64,000 bases of DNA, taken from positions 1 through 64,000 of the forward strand of contig NZ_JAJCIA010000010.1 in NCBI RefSeq assembly GCF_020554845.1, given 5' to 3'. The DNA is from Blautia faecis. Its GTDB lineage: Bacteria > Bacillota > Clostridia > Lachnospirales > Lachnospiraceae. The position numbers and the translations under genes were made by a program. The notes under the pieces are model-generated. The model did not search any database and had not been told where the DNA came from. It worked only from the letters and a program-made list of their open reading frames with translations. Positions 9,100 through 18,519 of this stretch are shown one piece after another; within the stretch, counting starts at the first letter, position 1; each line of letters opens with the position of its first letter.

Positions 9100-9176
9100 A
9101 TAGAAAACCCCGGAAGTCTCGCACACCTCCGGGGTTTTCGTTTGCTTTCGATGGACTATTGCTCTAATCCTTAGCT
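9100..9176 (-). ncRNA. Putative antitoxin RNA (RNA II-like)
   Basis: Predicted from a strong minus-strand promoter (9211-9183), the shared direct repeats and a perfect terminator. The roughly 75-nt RNA would begin inside the DRb copy, contain the complement of DRa and of the toxin start region, and end at the same hairpin that ends the toxin mRNA. It would therefore pair with the toxin mRNA both at its 5' repeats and at the 3' terminator stem. No transcript evidence exists here; the boundaries are estimates. Confidence 0.6.
9103..9139. terminator. Bidirectional terminator of the toxin/antitoxin pair
   Basis: GAAAACCCCGGA (9103-9114) and TCCGGGGTTTTC (9128-9139) form a perfect 12-bp stem with A and T runs built into its ends, so it can stop transcription in both directions. 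Confidence 0.85.
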
Positions 9177-9182
9177 ACTATT

Positions 9183-9211
9183 AGGATATGCCATAACCAA
9201 CGAAATGTCAA
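9183..9211 (-). promoter_or_regulatory. Promoter of antitoxin RNA
   Basis: On the minus strand TTGACA (9211-9206), a 17-nt spacer and TATCCT (9188-9183). It is stronger than the toxin promoter, as expected for an antitoxin RNA made in excess. AT-rich tandem repeats lie immediately upstream (9211-9261). Confidence 0.75.
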
Positions 9212-9261
9212 CTTAAAATTCACATATTTTACTGACACTTAAAATCCACATATTTTACTGA
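9211..9261. repeat. Tandem 25-bp AT-rich repeat overlapping trpS 3' end
   Basis: Copies at 9211-9235 and 9237-9261 (core CACATATTTTACTGA) differ at one position. The second copy includes the trpS stop codon. They sit just upstream of the antitoxin promoter and could act as an UP element or simply be a slippage duplication. Confidence 0.7.
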
Positions 9262-10316
9262 ATCAAACTATCATCATCAAAATAATTAATTCTCATAGAA
9301 GCCTTTACATCCTTCAGAGTCTCAGCTGCCTTTGCCTCAGCCACCTTACTGCCCTCTCTTAAAATGTCATAAACATCCGGAATACGCTGTTCCCACATTT
9401 TACGGCGCTCGCGGATCGGGCCAAGCTCAGCCTGGAGAACGTTGTTCAGGAACTTCTTAACCTTAACATCTCCAAGTCCGCCTCTCTTATAATGGTCTTT
9501 CAGCTCGTCCAGGTTCTGATAATCCGGAAGAAATTCCGGGAAGTATTCTGGTTTGCAGAAAGCATCCAGATAAATAAATACCGGGTTGCCATCAACATTT
9601 CCCGGATCCTGAACACGAAGATGATTCGGATCCGTGAACATGGACATAACCTTCTTCTTAACCTCATCTGCCTCATCGGAAAGATAAATGCAGTTTCCAA
9701 GAGATTTACTCATTTTTGCCTTACCGTCAATACCTGGCAGACGCAGGCACGCCTTGTTGGAAGGAAGTACGATCTCCGGCTCTGTAAGTGTCTCACCATA
9801 TACTGTGTTAAACTTGTGTACGATCTCTTTGCACTGCTCCAGCATAGGAAGCTGATCCTCTCCAACCGGAACTGCTGTTGCACGGAAGGCTGTAATATCA
9901 GCAGCCTGGCTGATAGGATAGCAGAAGAATCCAACCGGAATGCTGGCTTCGAAATTACGCATCTGGATCTCAGATTTCACAGTAGGGTTACGCTGAACAC
10001 GGGCCACTGTAACCAGATTCATATAATAGAAGGTAAGCTCTGTAAGCTCCGGAACCATAGACTGGATGAAAATTGTGGATTTCTCCGGATCAATCCCGCA
10101 AGCCAGATAATCAAGTGCTACCTGGATAATATTCTGACGAACCTTCTCCGGGTGCTCTGCGTTATCAGTAAGCGCCTGGGCATCCGCGATCATAATATAA
10201 ATCTCGTCATAATTTCCGGAATTCTGAAGCTTTACACGCTCAGATAAAGAGCCTACATAATGTCCCACATGAAGACGGCCTGTAGGGCGGTCTCCTGTTA
10301 AAATTACTTTTTTCAT
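9255..10316 (-). CDS. trpS: Tryptophanyl-tRNA synthetase
   Basis: Class I aminoacyl-tRNA synthetase that charges tRNA-Trp. The 353-residue protein shows the HIGH-type motif [11 protein letters not shown] at residues 13-23 and AKMSKSLGN near residue 202. It has the Firmicutes long-form length. The spacer to the upstream ilvA is about 180 nt with no T-box-like leader seen. Confidence 0.96.
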   Translation of the reverse strand: MKKVILTGDRPTGRLHVGHYVGSLSERVKLQNSGNYDEIYIMIADAQALTDNAEHPEKVRQNIIQVALDYLACGIDPEKSTIFIQSMVPELTELTFYYMNLVTVARVQRNPTVKSEIQMRNFEASIPVGFFCYPISQAADITAFRATAVPVGEDQLPMLEQCKEIVHKFNTVYGETLTEPEIVLPSNKACLRLPGIDGKAKMSKSLGNCIYLSDEADEVKKKVMSMFTDPNHLRVQDPGNVDGNPVFIYLDAFCKPEYFPEFLPDYQNLDELKDHYKRGGLGDVKVKKFLNNVLQAELGPIRERRKMWEQRIPDVYDILREGSKVAEAKAAETLKDVKASMRINYFDDDSLIQ

Positions 10317-10497
10317 AGTTTGCTACTCCTTATATTCACCGCCATGCCGATCCTTTTTTAACCAACACAGTTGTACTTATTTATAATCATTTCAGCAAAC
10401 ACTCCCCATTTTTTTACATGAATATGCAAAACGTCCAAAGCACATAGATTAACTTTAGTTATTAACTGCAAGCTGGGGAAATGCTTCTATTTTTCAA

Positions 10498-11709
10498 TTA
10501 CAGACTTGCGCGAATTACTTTCGGTCTGCATCCGGCAGTCTCCAGTGCTTTCACGATCTGATTCTTATGGTCTGTACCAAACGCCTCCAGAGTGATCTTC
10601 AGTTCTACAGCTGCATTACGGTTTGTGCTTACAAACTGGTTATGATCCAGCTTGATAACATTTCCCTGATTCTCTGCAATAATAGAAGCCACACGTACCA
10701 GTTCACCAGGCTTATCCGGGATAAGAACAGATACTGTAAAGATTCTGTCACGCTGGATCAAGCCATGCTGTACTACAGAAGACATGGTAATCACATCCAT
10801 ATTTCCACCACTTAAAATGGACACAACCTTTTTATTCTTGAAATCAAGATGACGAAGCGCAGCCACTGTCAGAAGTCCTGAATTCTCAACGATCATCTTG
10901 TGATTCTCTACCATATCCAGGAATGCAACGATCAGCTCATCATCCTCAACCGTGATGATTTCATCCAGATTCTCCTGGATATATGGGAAAATATGAGAGC
11001 CCGGAGTCTGAACTGCAGTACCATCTGCAATGGTGTTTACATGGGGCAGTGTAACAACCTCCCCTTTCTCAAGAGAAGCCTTCATGCAGGCTGCACCTGC
11101 CGGCTCTACACCGATTACTTTAATATGAGGATTAAGAAGCTTGGCAAGTGTGGATACACCTGTTGCAAGTCCGCCTCCACCGATTGGCACCAGAATATAA
11201 TCTACAAGAGGAAGCTCCTGAATGATCTCCATAGCAATGGTTCCCTGTCCGGTAGCAACTGCAGGATCGTCAAAAGGATGAATAAAGGTATAGCCCTTTT
11301 CTTCAGCAAGCTCCAGAGCATATGCACAGGCCTCATCATAAACATCACCATGAAGAATAACCTCTGCGCCATACCCTTTTGTACGCTCTACTTTAATAAG
11401 CGGTGTAGTGGTCGGCATTACGATCACGGCCTTCACACCGTATTTGTGTGCTGCATATGCCACACCCTGTGCATGGTTTCCAGCGGAAGCTGTGATCAGG
11501 CCTTTGCCCCTCTCTTCGTCGGAAAGAGTACTGATCTTATAATAAGCTCCACGCACCTTATACGCACCTGTTCTCTGCATGTTCTCTGGTTTGAAGAAAA
11601 CCTTGTTTCCAGTGAGTTCAGAGAAATAACTGCTCTTCACCAACTTGGTCTCCTGGGTTACCTGCTTAACTATTTCTGCCGCTTCTTCAAAACTCTCTAA
11701 TGTAAGCAT
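10498..11709 (-). CDS. ilvA: Threonine ammonia-lyase with C-terminal ACT domain
   Basis: PLP enzyme that deaminates threonine to 2-oxobutanoate. The 403-residue protein has the PLP lysine in GAYKVRGAYYK (about residue 50), the SAGNHAQGVAYAA loop and the phosphate-binding GGGGLATG loop near residue 178. A C-terminal ACT-type domain (from about 325, VSVLIPDKPGELVRV) marks the shorter, single-ACT form, which includes both the biosynthetic and the catabolic (tdcB-like) types. No other branched-chain genes are nearby, so which role it plays is open. Confidence 0.9.
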   Translation of the reverse strand: MLTLESFEEAAEIVKQVTQETKLVKSSYFSELTGNKVFFKPENMQRTGAYKVRGAYYKISTLSDEERGKGLITASAGNHAQGVAYAAHKYGVKAVIVMPTTTPLIKVERTKGYGAEVILHGDVYDEACAYALELAEEKGYTFIHPFDDPAVATGQGTIAMEIIQELPLVDYILVPIGGGGLATGVSTLAKLLNPHIKVIGVEPAGAACMKASLEKGEVVTLPHVNTIADGTAVQTPGSHIFPYIQENLDEIITVEDDELIVAFLDMVENHKMIVENSGLLTVAALRHLDFKNKKVVSILSGGNMDVITMSSVVQHGLIQRDRIFTVSVLIPDKPGELVRVASIIAENQGNVIKLDHNQFVSTNRNAAVELKITLEAFGTDHKNQIVKALETAGCRPKVIRASL

Positions 11710-11738
11710 TTTTATTTTTCCTCCTGTAGTCTGTGGGG

Positions 11739-12680
11739 TTAGTTTTCATCCGGACGAATATCAAACAACGCATCCACAAAAGAATTTGCATCGAATTTCT
11801 GTAAATCGTCAATGCTCTCACCAACGCCGATATATTTCACCGGAATATCAAGCTCAGACTGGATTGCCACCGCAATACCACCCTTGGCTGTACCATCAAG
11901 CTTGGTAAGAATGATACCGGTTACATTTGCCACCTCTGCAAACTGTCTTGCCTGCACAAGTGCGTTCTGTCCTGTCGTTCCATCCAGAACCACCAGAGTT
12001 TCCAGATACGCTTCCGGATATTCCTTCTCCAGAATGCGGTAAATCTTGCGAAGCTCTTCCATAAGATTCTTCTTATTATGAAGTCTTCCTGCGGTATCAC
12101 AGATCAGAACGTCTGCATTGCGGGCCTTGGCTGCTGCCACTGCATCATAGACAACTGATGCCGGATCTGCTCCATCCTGACCGCCAATGATTTCCACTCC
12201 TGCCCGGTTCGCCCACTGGGTCAGCTGTTCCCCTGCCGCTGCACGGAAAGTATCCGCAGCTCCAAGAATAACCTTTTTGCCCTGGTCCTTCAGCTTGCCG
12301 GCAAGTTTTCCAACGGAAGTTGTTTTTCCAACACCATTGACACCGATCACAAGAATAACGGATTTACGGTTTTCAAACTCGTACTCTGTGCTGTCTACCG
12401 TCATCTGCTCCTTGATGGTATCAATAAGAAGCTGCTTGCACTCCTTGGGATCCCTGATATTTCGGATTTCCACCTGGTCTTTTAATTTGTCCAGAATGGC
12501 TGTGGTGGCATTGATTCCAATGTCACCCATGATCAGGATTTCTTCCAGCTCCTCATAAAAATCATCATCTATTGTTGAATAGCCGGTGAAAAGAGAATCA
12601 AATCCTGCCACAATGTTGTCTCTTGTTTTTGTCAGGCCACTGACAAGTCTTTTAAAAAAGCCCTTCTTTTCCTCTGCCAT
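11739..12680 (-). CDS. ftsY: Signal recognition particle receptor FtsY
   Basis: SRP receptor GTPase that docks ribosome-SRP complexes to the translocon. The 313-residue protein lacks a long acidic A domain, as in many Firmicutes. The NG domain shows GVNGVGKTTSVGKLA, DTAGRLHNKKNLM and TKLDGTAKGG. It lies 14 nt downstream of smc, in the conserved order plsX-rnc-smc-ftsY. Confidence 0.97.
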   Translation of the reverse strand: MAEEKKGFFKRLVSGLTKTRDNIVAGFDSLFTGYSTIDDDFYEELEEILIMGDIGINATTAILDKLKDQVEIRNIRDPKECKQLLIDTIKEQMTVDSTEYEFENRKSVILVIGVNGVGKTTSVGKLAGKLKDQGKKVILGAADTFRAAAGEQLTQWANRAGVEIIGGQDGADPASVVYDAVAAAKARNADVLICDTAGRLHNKKNLMEELRKIYRILEKEYPEAYLETLVVLDGTTGQNALVQARQFAEVANVTGIILTKLDGTAKGGIAVAIQSELDIPVKYIGVGESIDDLQKFDANSFVDALFDIRPDEN

Positions 12681-12694
12681 TTCCTCTCCTCCTT

Positions 12695-15600
12695 TTACTG
12701 CGTAAGCTGGTTTTCCACAAGATCAACGGAAACCAGCGTGGAGACGCCTTTCTCCTGCATGGTAATACCATAAAGTCTGTCTGCGGCATTCATAGTACCA
12801 CGCCTGTGTGTTATTATAATAAATTGCGTGTTCTTCGTCAACTTCTGAAGATAGCCTGCGAAACGGCCTACATTCGAATCGTCAAGTGCCGCCTCGATCT
12901 CATCAAGAAGACAGAATGGCGACGGCTTCAGATTCTGGATTGCAAACAAAAGTGCGATTGCAGTAAGTGCCTTCTCACCACCGGAAAGCTGCATCATATT
13001 CTGAAGCTTTTTGCCCGGCGGCTGGGAAATAATACGAATTCCTGCTTCCAGAATGTCCACGTCTTCCTCAAGCTCCAGAGTCCCCTTACCGCCTCCAAAC
13101 AATTCCTTGAAAGCCTTGTCAAACTCTCTCTGGATATCCTGGAATTTCTCCGTAAACTGTTTACGCATTCCCTCATCCAGTTCCTGGATAATGTTCTCCA
13201 GCTGTGCCTCTGCGGTTTTCAGATCCTCATACTGTCCGGAAAGGAAAGCATGACGCTCTGAAATCTCCTTATATTCCTCAATTGCATTTACATTAACGTT
13301 ACCAAGCTTACGGATTTCATCCTTCACCTGGGCAATTTCTTTCTTCATGGCTTTCAGATCGTTCAGCTCTTCTTTTTTGTACTGAAGGGCATTGTTCGGG
13401 GTGATCTCATACTCATTCCACATATAGGAAATCTGAGATTCCCTGTGCTCTTCCAGCTTCTCGATCTGACTTTTCAGACGGTAACACTCTTTGTCCAGAA
13501 GTGAAATCCTGCCGGACAGCTGATCCCGCTTCTCAAAAAATGCCTTGTGGCTGGCATTTTTTTCATCCTTCACACTCTGCCAGCTCTCCATCTGAGCCTT
13601 CGCCTTGGTTTCATCCTCTTCCAAAGTCCGGATTACTGCCTCCAGGTTCTCTACAGACTGGCGCTTTCTCTCATTCTCTTCGCCGCCAAGCTCCAGCGTT
13701 TCATGAATATCTGCTTCCTCCTGGCGAAGAGCTTCCATCTCATGGGTCAGACGGCCCAGAGTCTCTGCTGCGAAGCTTTCTTTCTGCTGGGCTGTACTTG
13801 CTTCCAGACGAAGAGCCTCCAGTTTCCTGGAAACCTCCTGCTCAGAAGCCCTCCAGGTCTCTAATTCTTCCTGTTTATTCTGGATAAAAGTCTCCAGTTC
13901 TTTCTCATCCTGCTCAGAAGCCTTCAATTCTTCGGCAATCTTGCTGTGATCAGCCTCTGCCTCCTCGATCTGACGGCGGATTTCCATCTGCTCTCTCTGA
14001 ATCTCTCCGTAGCCAGCCTGGATTTCCTTTGTCTTGGCTTCTACCTGGTTAATGTTCATCTTCGCCGTGTTCTGGGCAACATACTGCTGACGCAGTTTTT
14101 CCTGCAGATCTGCAATGGTGTCACGCATAACATTGCGCTTGCTTCGATTATCATTAATAGCAGTCTGCATGTCATCCATGTCTTTTCGAAGAGCCTTCAC
14201 ACTGGATTCCAGTTCTTCGATCTCACGGCGGCGGCCAAGAAGGTTGCTGTTATTCTTAAAAGAACCGCCTGACATAGAACCGCCCGGACTGAAGGATTCA
14301 CCCTCCACAGTTACCATACGAAGACTGTGCCGGTACTTTCGCGCAATGGCAATGGCATTGTCAATGTGATCCACCACAAGCACACGACCCAGAAGATAAG
14401 TAGCAAGTCCAACATACTCCGGACCTGTAGTTACCAGTTCACTGGCAAGCCCGATCACTCCCGGCTCCTGCAGCGCATCCCTCTGGGTAAAACCACTTCT
14501 GGTATTGATACTGTTAAGCGGAAGGAACGTAGCACGGCCGAAACGGTTTTTCTTCAGAAATTCAATCATGTGCTTGGCAGTCTGTTCATTGTCTGTGACA
14601 ATGTTCTGAATACTTCCGCCAAGAGCCGTCTCAATGGCGATCTCATACTCCTTATTTACCTGGATCAGATCTGCTACAACACCCTTAATTCCCGGTACTC
14701 GGTCCTTCTGTTCCATTACACGGCGGATACTGTTTCCGTATCCGTCATAGCGCTCTGTAATATTTTTCAAAGATTCCAGCCTGGAAGCCTCACGGTGATA
14801 TGCGCTCTGGCCGATTTCCATCTGGCCGTTCTGTTTCTTTAATTCATCTGTAATTTTATGTACTTCATTATCCAGGCGCTGACACTCTGCATTCATGTCC
14901 TGGATAAGTGTGGTAATTCCCTGAAACTTCTCCTTTGCCCTCTCCAGCTCACTCTGCTGCTGGGCTTCCTCTGTTTTCAAATGAAGCTGTCTCTGACTGA
15001 TTCCCGCTTTACGGATATCGATCTGCTCCATCATGGTATCGAAACGCTGGGCTTTTCCTTTGGTAGTGGCACGGGTATTGAGAAGCTCGATAATCTCGTT
15101 CTTGCCATTCTCCACTGCCTGGGAGCACTCTTCGATCTGTGCCTGAATATTGGAAATCCGGTCCTCTTCTGCCTCCTGGCGCTTCCTTGCTTCCAGAAGA
15201 GCTGCATGGAGCTGGGATTTCTCCGCCTCCTGCCTCTCCAGAGACTCCTGGCGTTCCTTCAGATCCGCCTCAATGGACTGCAGACGGCTCTTGTAATGTT
15301 CTTCACTCTGCACTCCGGACAAAATCTGTTCCCGAAGTACCTTGGTCTCGCCATCCAGCTGCTGCCTGCGGATTGCCTTATTCTGCGTCTCTTCACGCAG
15401 CTGATCCATCTGGGAATTCAACTGTTCCAGTTCCTCTTCCAGACGATCATATTCCACTTTCGTCTGCTCGTAAGCCTTCTGATTCTCCTCCAGCTCCTCA
15501 GCAGCCCGGGTATTCTTGGTATCCAGCTCTTTTAATTCACGGCTGGTCTCCTCGTTTTCCAGAAGAAAACTGTTCACATCCAATTCCCGCAAAGTGTCTC

Positions 15601-16255
15601 TTTTGGCAAGATAAATTCTGGCTGTCTCGGACTGGCGCTCCAAAGGGCCCAATTGTCTGGTAAGCTCACTTAAAATATCGGTAACACGCACCAGGTTCGC
15701 CTGCTCGTCCTGCAGCTTCTTAATGGTAGTTGCCTTTCTTCGCTTAAACTTTACGATTCCGGCAGCTTCGTCAAAAAGCTCACGGCGCTCTTCCGGCTTA
15801 CCGCTTAAGATCTTATCGATCTGTCCCTGCCCGATGATGGAATAGCCCTCTTTCCCAATACCGGTATCGTAAAACATCTCATTAATATCCTTCAGACGAC
15901 AGGCACTTCCATTAATAAGATATTCACTTTCACCGGAACGGTAAAGTCTTCGGGTAACCGTAACCTCATTAAAATCAACCGGAAGCTTGTGATCGCTGTT
16001 ATCCAGAGTAATGGCAACAGAAGCAAAGCTAAGGGGCTTTCTGGTCTCCGTGCCGGAAAAAATAACATCCTGCATGTTTCCGCCTCGAAGCTGCTTGGCG
16101 CTCTGTTCTCCAAGGACCCAGCGGACCGCATCACCTACGTTGCTTTTTCCACTGCCGTTGGGGCCAACGATTCCCGTAATTCCATTATGAAATTCGAAAT
16201 TGATTTTCTGTGCAAAGGACTTAAACCCGTGCACTTCAATATTTTTTAAATACAT
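12695..16255 (-). CDS. smc: Chromosome segregation protein SMC
   Basis: Condensin ATPase that extrudes DNA loops with ScpAB. The 1186-residue protein has the complete architecture: Walker A GPNGSGKSNVGDAVRW at the N-terminus, a long coiled coil to about residue 500, the hinge (about 510-670, with GGSMSGG nearby), a returning coiled coil, and the C-terminal LSGGEKALTAIALLFA signature with Walker B FCLLDEIEAALDDSN. It lies 18 nt downstream of rnc. Confidence 0.98.
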   Translation of the reverse strand: MYLKNIEVHGFKSFAQKINFEFHNGITGIVGPNGSGKSNVGDAVRWVLGEQSAKQLRGGNMQDVIFSGTETRKPLSFASVAITLDNSDHKLPVDFNEVTVTRRLYRSGESEYLINGSACRLKDINEMFYDTGIGKEGYSIIGQGQIDKILSGKPEERRELFDEAAGIVKFKRRKATTIKKLQDEQANLVRVTDILSELTRQLGPLERQSETARIYLAKRDTLRELDVNSFLLENEETSRELKELDTKNTRAAEELEENQKAYEQTKVEYDRLEEELEQLNSQMDQLREETQNKAIRRQQLDGETKVLREQILSGVQSEEHYKSRLQSIEADLKERQESLERQEAEKSQLHAALLEARKRQEAEEDRISNIQAQIEECSQAVENGKNEIIELLNTRATTKGKAQRFDTMMEQIDIRKAGISQRQLHLKTEEAQQQSELERAKEKFQGITTLIQDMNAECQRLDNEVHKITDELKKQNGQMEIGQSAYHREASRLESLKNITERYDGYGNSIRRVMEQKDRVPGIKGVVADLIQVNKEYEIAIETALGGSIQNIVTDNEQTAKHMIEFLKKNRFGRATFLPLNSINTRSGFTQRDALQEPGVIGLASELVTTGPEYVGLATYLLGRVLVVDHIDNAIAIARKYRHSLRMVTVEGESFSPGGSMSGGSFKNNSNLLGRRREIEELESSVKALRKDMDDMQTAINDNRSKRNVMRDTIADLQEKLRQQYVAQNTAKMNINQVEAKTKEIQAGYGEIQREQMEIRRQIEEAEADHSKIAEELKASEQDEKELETFIQNKQEELETWRASEQEVSRKLEALRLEASTAQQKESFAAETLGRLTHEMEALRQEEADIHETLELGGEENERKRQSVENLEAVIRTLEEDETKAKAQMESWQSVKDEKNASHKAFFEKRDQLSGRISLLDKECYRLKSQIEKLEEHRESQISYMWNEYEITPNNALQYKKEELNDLKAMKKEIAQVKDEIRKLGNVNVNAIEEYKEISERHAFLSGQYEDLKTAEAQLENIIQELDEGMRKQFTEKFQDIQREFDKAFKELFGGGKGTLELEEDVDILEAGIRIISQPPGKKLQNMMQLSGGEKALTAIALLFAIQNLKPSPFCLLDEIEAALDDSNVGRFAGYLQKLTKNTQFIIITHRRGTMNAADRLYGITMQEKGVSTLVSVDLVENQLTQ

Positions 16256-16273
16256 GTATTCGAATCCTTGTTA

Positions 16274-16957
16274 TTATTTTCTCATCTTCCGGATTGCCTG
16301 GTAAGCAGCTTCCTGTTCGGCAGCTTTCTTGGTATGTCCTACTCCGGTACCCATCACATGACCGCTGACAAGCACATCCACGGTAAAGCTTTTATTGTGA
16401 TCCGGGCCTTCTTCTTTTATCAGATGGTACTCCACAAGATGGGTTCCCTTCTCCTGTACGATTTCCTGCAGGATGGTCTTGCTATCATAAAAGAGCTGTT
16501 TATTCTCAAGATCGTTCAGAATGAATTTCAGAACAAACTCCTTTGCGCTAGCAAAACCACCGTCCAGATAGATAGCTCCAAGCAGAGCCTCTGTTGCATC
16601 AGAAACAATAGAGTCACGGTTTCTTCCACCGGTCATGTCCTCACCTTTTCCAAGGAGCAGATACTGTGGCAGTCCGAAATCTCTTGCACAATAAGCAAGA
16701 CTGGGCTCGCAAACCAGGCTGGCTCTCTTCTTGGTCAATTCGCCCTCTGGAATCTGGGTGAACTTCTTATAGAGAAAATCACTGCTGATCAGCTCCAGAA
16801 CTGCATCTCCAAGAAACTCCAGACGCTCGTTGCAGCCTGCCTTACCAAGCTTCTTCTCGTTTGCATAGGAACTATGTGTCAGTGCAAGGATCAGAAGGTT
16901 CCTGTTCCTGAACTCATAACCGATCCGGTTCTCCAATGCTTTTAACTTTTTTTCCAT
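16274..16957 (-). CDS. rnc: Ribonuclease III
   Basis: Double-strand-specific RNase for rRNA and mRNA processing, and potentially for the toxin/antitoxin duplex described at 9 kb. The 227-residue protein has the signature ERLEFLGDAVLEL (about residue 44) and EALLGAIYLDGG, followed by a C-terminal dsRNA-binding domain ending TKKAAEQEAAYQAI. Confidence 0.97.
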   Translation of the reverse strand: MEKKLKALENRIGYEFRNRNLLILALTHSSYANEKKLGKAGCNERLEFLGDAVLELISSDFLYKKFTQIPEGELTKKRASLVCEPSLAYCARDFGLPQYLLLGKGEDMTGGRNRDSIVSDATEALLGAIYLDGGFASAKEFVLKFILNDLENKQLFYDSKTILQEIVQEKGTHLVEYHLIKEEGPDHNKSFTVDVLVSGHVMGTGVGHTKKAAEQEAAYQAIRKMRK

Positions 16958-17036
16958 GATAAACTTCCTTCCCTCTGACTAGCTGGCAGCCCTCCGGCAG
17001 GTCTTTGCCGAAGAGTCTGCTGCAATGCATGGATGA

Positions 17037-18062
17037 TCATGCTTTTTCTGGTGTCTCTTCCACCATATGGGCAGCGATTTTCTCATTGATCTTCTGCTGT
17101 CTGAACTGAACACACTGAAAAATAGCGTGACGAATCTCAACCGCCCTGGCACTGCCGTGTGTCTTCACAACCAGTCCCTTAAGACCCAGAAGAGGGGCTC
17201 CGCCGTACTCACTTGCATCAAATGCCTTCATAGTTTCTTTGACGGCCGGTTTCACCAGAAGAGCTCCAACCTTGCTGCGGGTGTCTTTCATAAGACCGGT
17301 TTTAAGCATCTTCATAAAGGTACTTCCAAGTCCTTCATAAAGCTTCAGGATCACGTTCCCGACAAAAGCCTCGCAGACAATCACATCTGCATAACCAGCT
17401 GGAATATCCCTTGCTTCAATACTTCCAATAAAATTGATCCCCGGGCATTCCTTCAAAAGAGGGAACGTCTCCTTCACAAGGGCATTTCCCTTCTCCTCCT
17501 CTGCACCAATGTTTACAATAGCAACACGAGGGTTCTTGATTCCAACCACGTCTTCCATATAGATGGAACCCATCTTCGCAAACTGTACCAGATGCTCTGG
17601 TCTGGCATCTACGTTCGCACCGCAGTCAATAAGAAGTGACACACCATTCTGGGTAGGAATCAAGGGTGCCAGCGGCGGACGCTGTACTCCTTTGCTTCTT
17701 CCTACGATCACCTGACCACCTACTAAAATGGCGCCTGAGCTTCCAGAGGAAACAAATGCTTCTGCTTCCTGCTTCTTCACAAGATTCAGTCCTACCACAA
17801 TGGAAGAATCTTTCTTCTTACGGATTGCCAGAACCGGAGGCTCTGCTGTCTCGATCACCTCTGTGGTATTCACGATCTGGATTCTTTCCTTGGGGTAATT
17901 CTGAAATTTACTCAGCTCTTTCTCAATTACATCCTGCCTGCCGGTAAGGATCACATCAATGTCTTCCCTCTCGGCAACAGCCTCTACGGCTGCTTTCACT
18001 GGTTCTGCCGGAGCGTTGTCTCCGCCCATGGCATCTACTACAACTCTAACTGTCTCTGCCAT
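17037..18062 (-). CDS. plsX: Phosphate acyltransferase PlsX
   Basis: Makes acyl-phosphate from acyl-ACP for phosphatidic acid synthesis, a peripheral membrane enzyme. The 341-residue protein shows VVDAMGGDNAP at the start and LGLKGLVVKTHGSA near residue 290. In many Firmicutes acpP sits between plsX and rnc; here only 79 nt separate them and no acpP is present. Confidence 0.96.
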   Translation of the reverse strand: MAETVRVVVDAMGGDNAPAEPVKAAVEAVAEREDIDVILTGRQDVIEKELSKFQNYPKERIQIVNTTEVIETAEPPVLAIRKKKDSSIVVGLNLVKKQEAEAFVSSGSSGAILVGGQVIVGRSKGVQRPPLAPLIPTQNGVSLLIDCGANVDARPEHLVQFAKMGSIYMEDVVGIKNPRVAIVNIGAEEEKGNALVKETFPLLKECPGINFIGSIEARDIPAGYADVIVCEAFVGNVILKLYEGLGSTFMKMLKTGLMKDTRSKVGALLVKPAVKETMKAFDASEYGGAPLLGLKGLVVKTHGSARAVEIRHAIFQCVQFRQQKINEKIAAHMVEETPEKA

Positions 18063-18288
18063 ATTTTTCTCCTCTTCGGATATTTTTCAACACTGTACTC
18101 TGGTAATGCAAAAACATCCATTATAATCGGGATATGCAAAACACAGCCCAATTCAACAGCTCCTCCATACCAGAGCATGTTTGAAAAAGGCTACAAGGTA
18201 CACTATCCCGAATAATACTATTCTACTTTATCTGCCCCCTCTTAGTCAATAGGAAATCAAAGAAAGCTTCCTGCCCCAAAGACTGTGG

Positions 18289-18317
18289 TTGACGAAGCTT
18301 CCAATCTCCGCTATACT
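18289..18317 (+). promoter_or_regulatory. Promoter of selC
   Basis: TTGACG (18289-18294), a 17-nt spacer and TATACT (18312-18317). The usual start 7 nt downstream falls at 18324, which is the first base of the mature tRNA. Confidence 0.75.
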
Positions 18318-18323
18318 CTCACT

Positions 18324-18420
18324 GGGAGCAGATAGGTGCCGGTGTGCCTCCTGGTCTTCAAAACCAGTGTGGGGCGCTAATCCCGTCCCGGATGGGTTCG
18401 ATTCCCATATGTTCCCGCCA
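18324..18420 (+). tRNA. selC: tRNA-Sec (anticodon UCA)
   Basis: The 97-nt gene has the hallmarks of selenocysteine tRNA: long acceptor arm (GGGAGCA pairing with TGTTCCC), anticodon stem CTGGT/ACCAG with loop CTTCAAA and anticodon TCA at 18358-18360, a long extra arm (GGGGCGCTAATCCCGTCCC region), T-arm ATGGG-TTCGATT-CCCAT, and an encoded GCCA end. It inserts Sec at UGA codons with a SECIS hairpin. It is convergent with selB 100 nt away. Confidence 0.93.
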
Positions 18421-18519
18421 AAAAAGCATACCCAGCTTTCCATTCTTACTCTTCTCATGGAGACTACGTTTTCGAAATAACCATACCACTCACTTGTCTG
18501 TGAATCCGATTGCGCAGGT

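Noticed and set aside
10317..10497. T-box or similar leader before trpS
   Set aside because: No specifier/antiterminator layout or conserved T-box sequence is visible in the roughly 180-nt spacer.
18246..18458. Minus-strand ORF across the selC gene
   Set aside because: It runs antisense through the tRNA gene and has no ribosome site.
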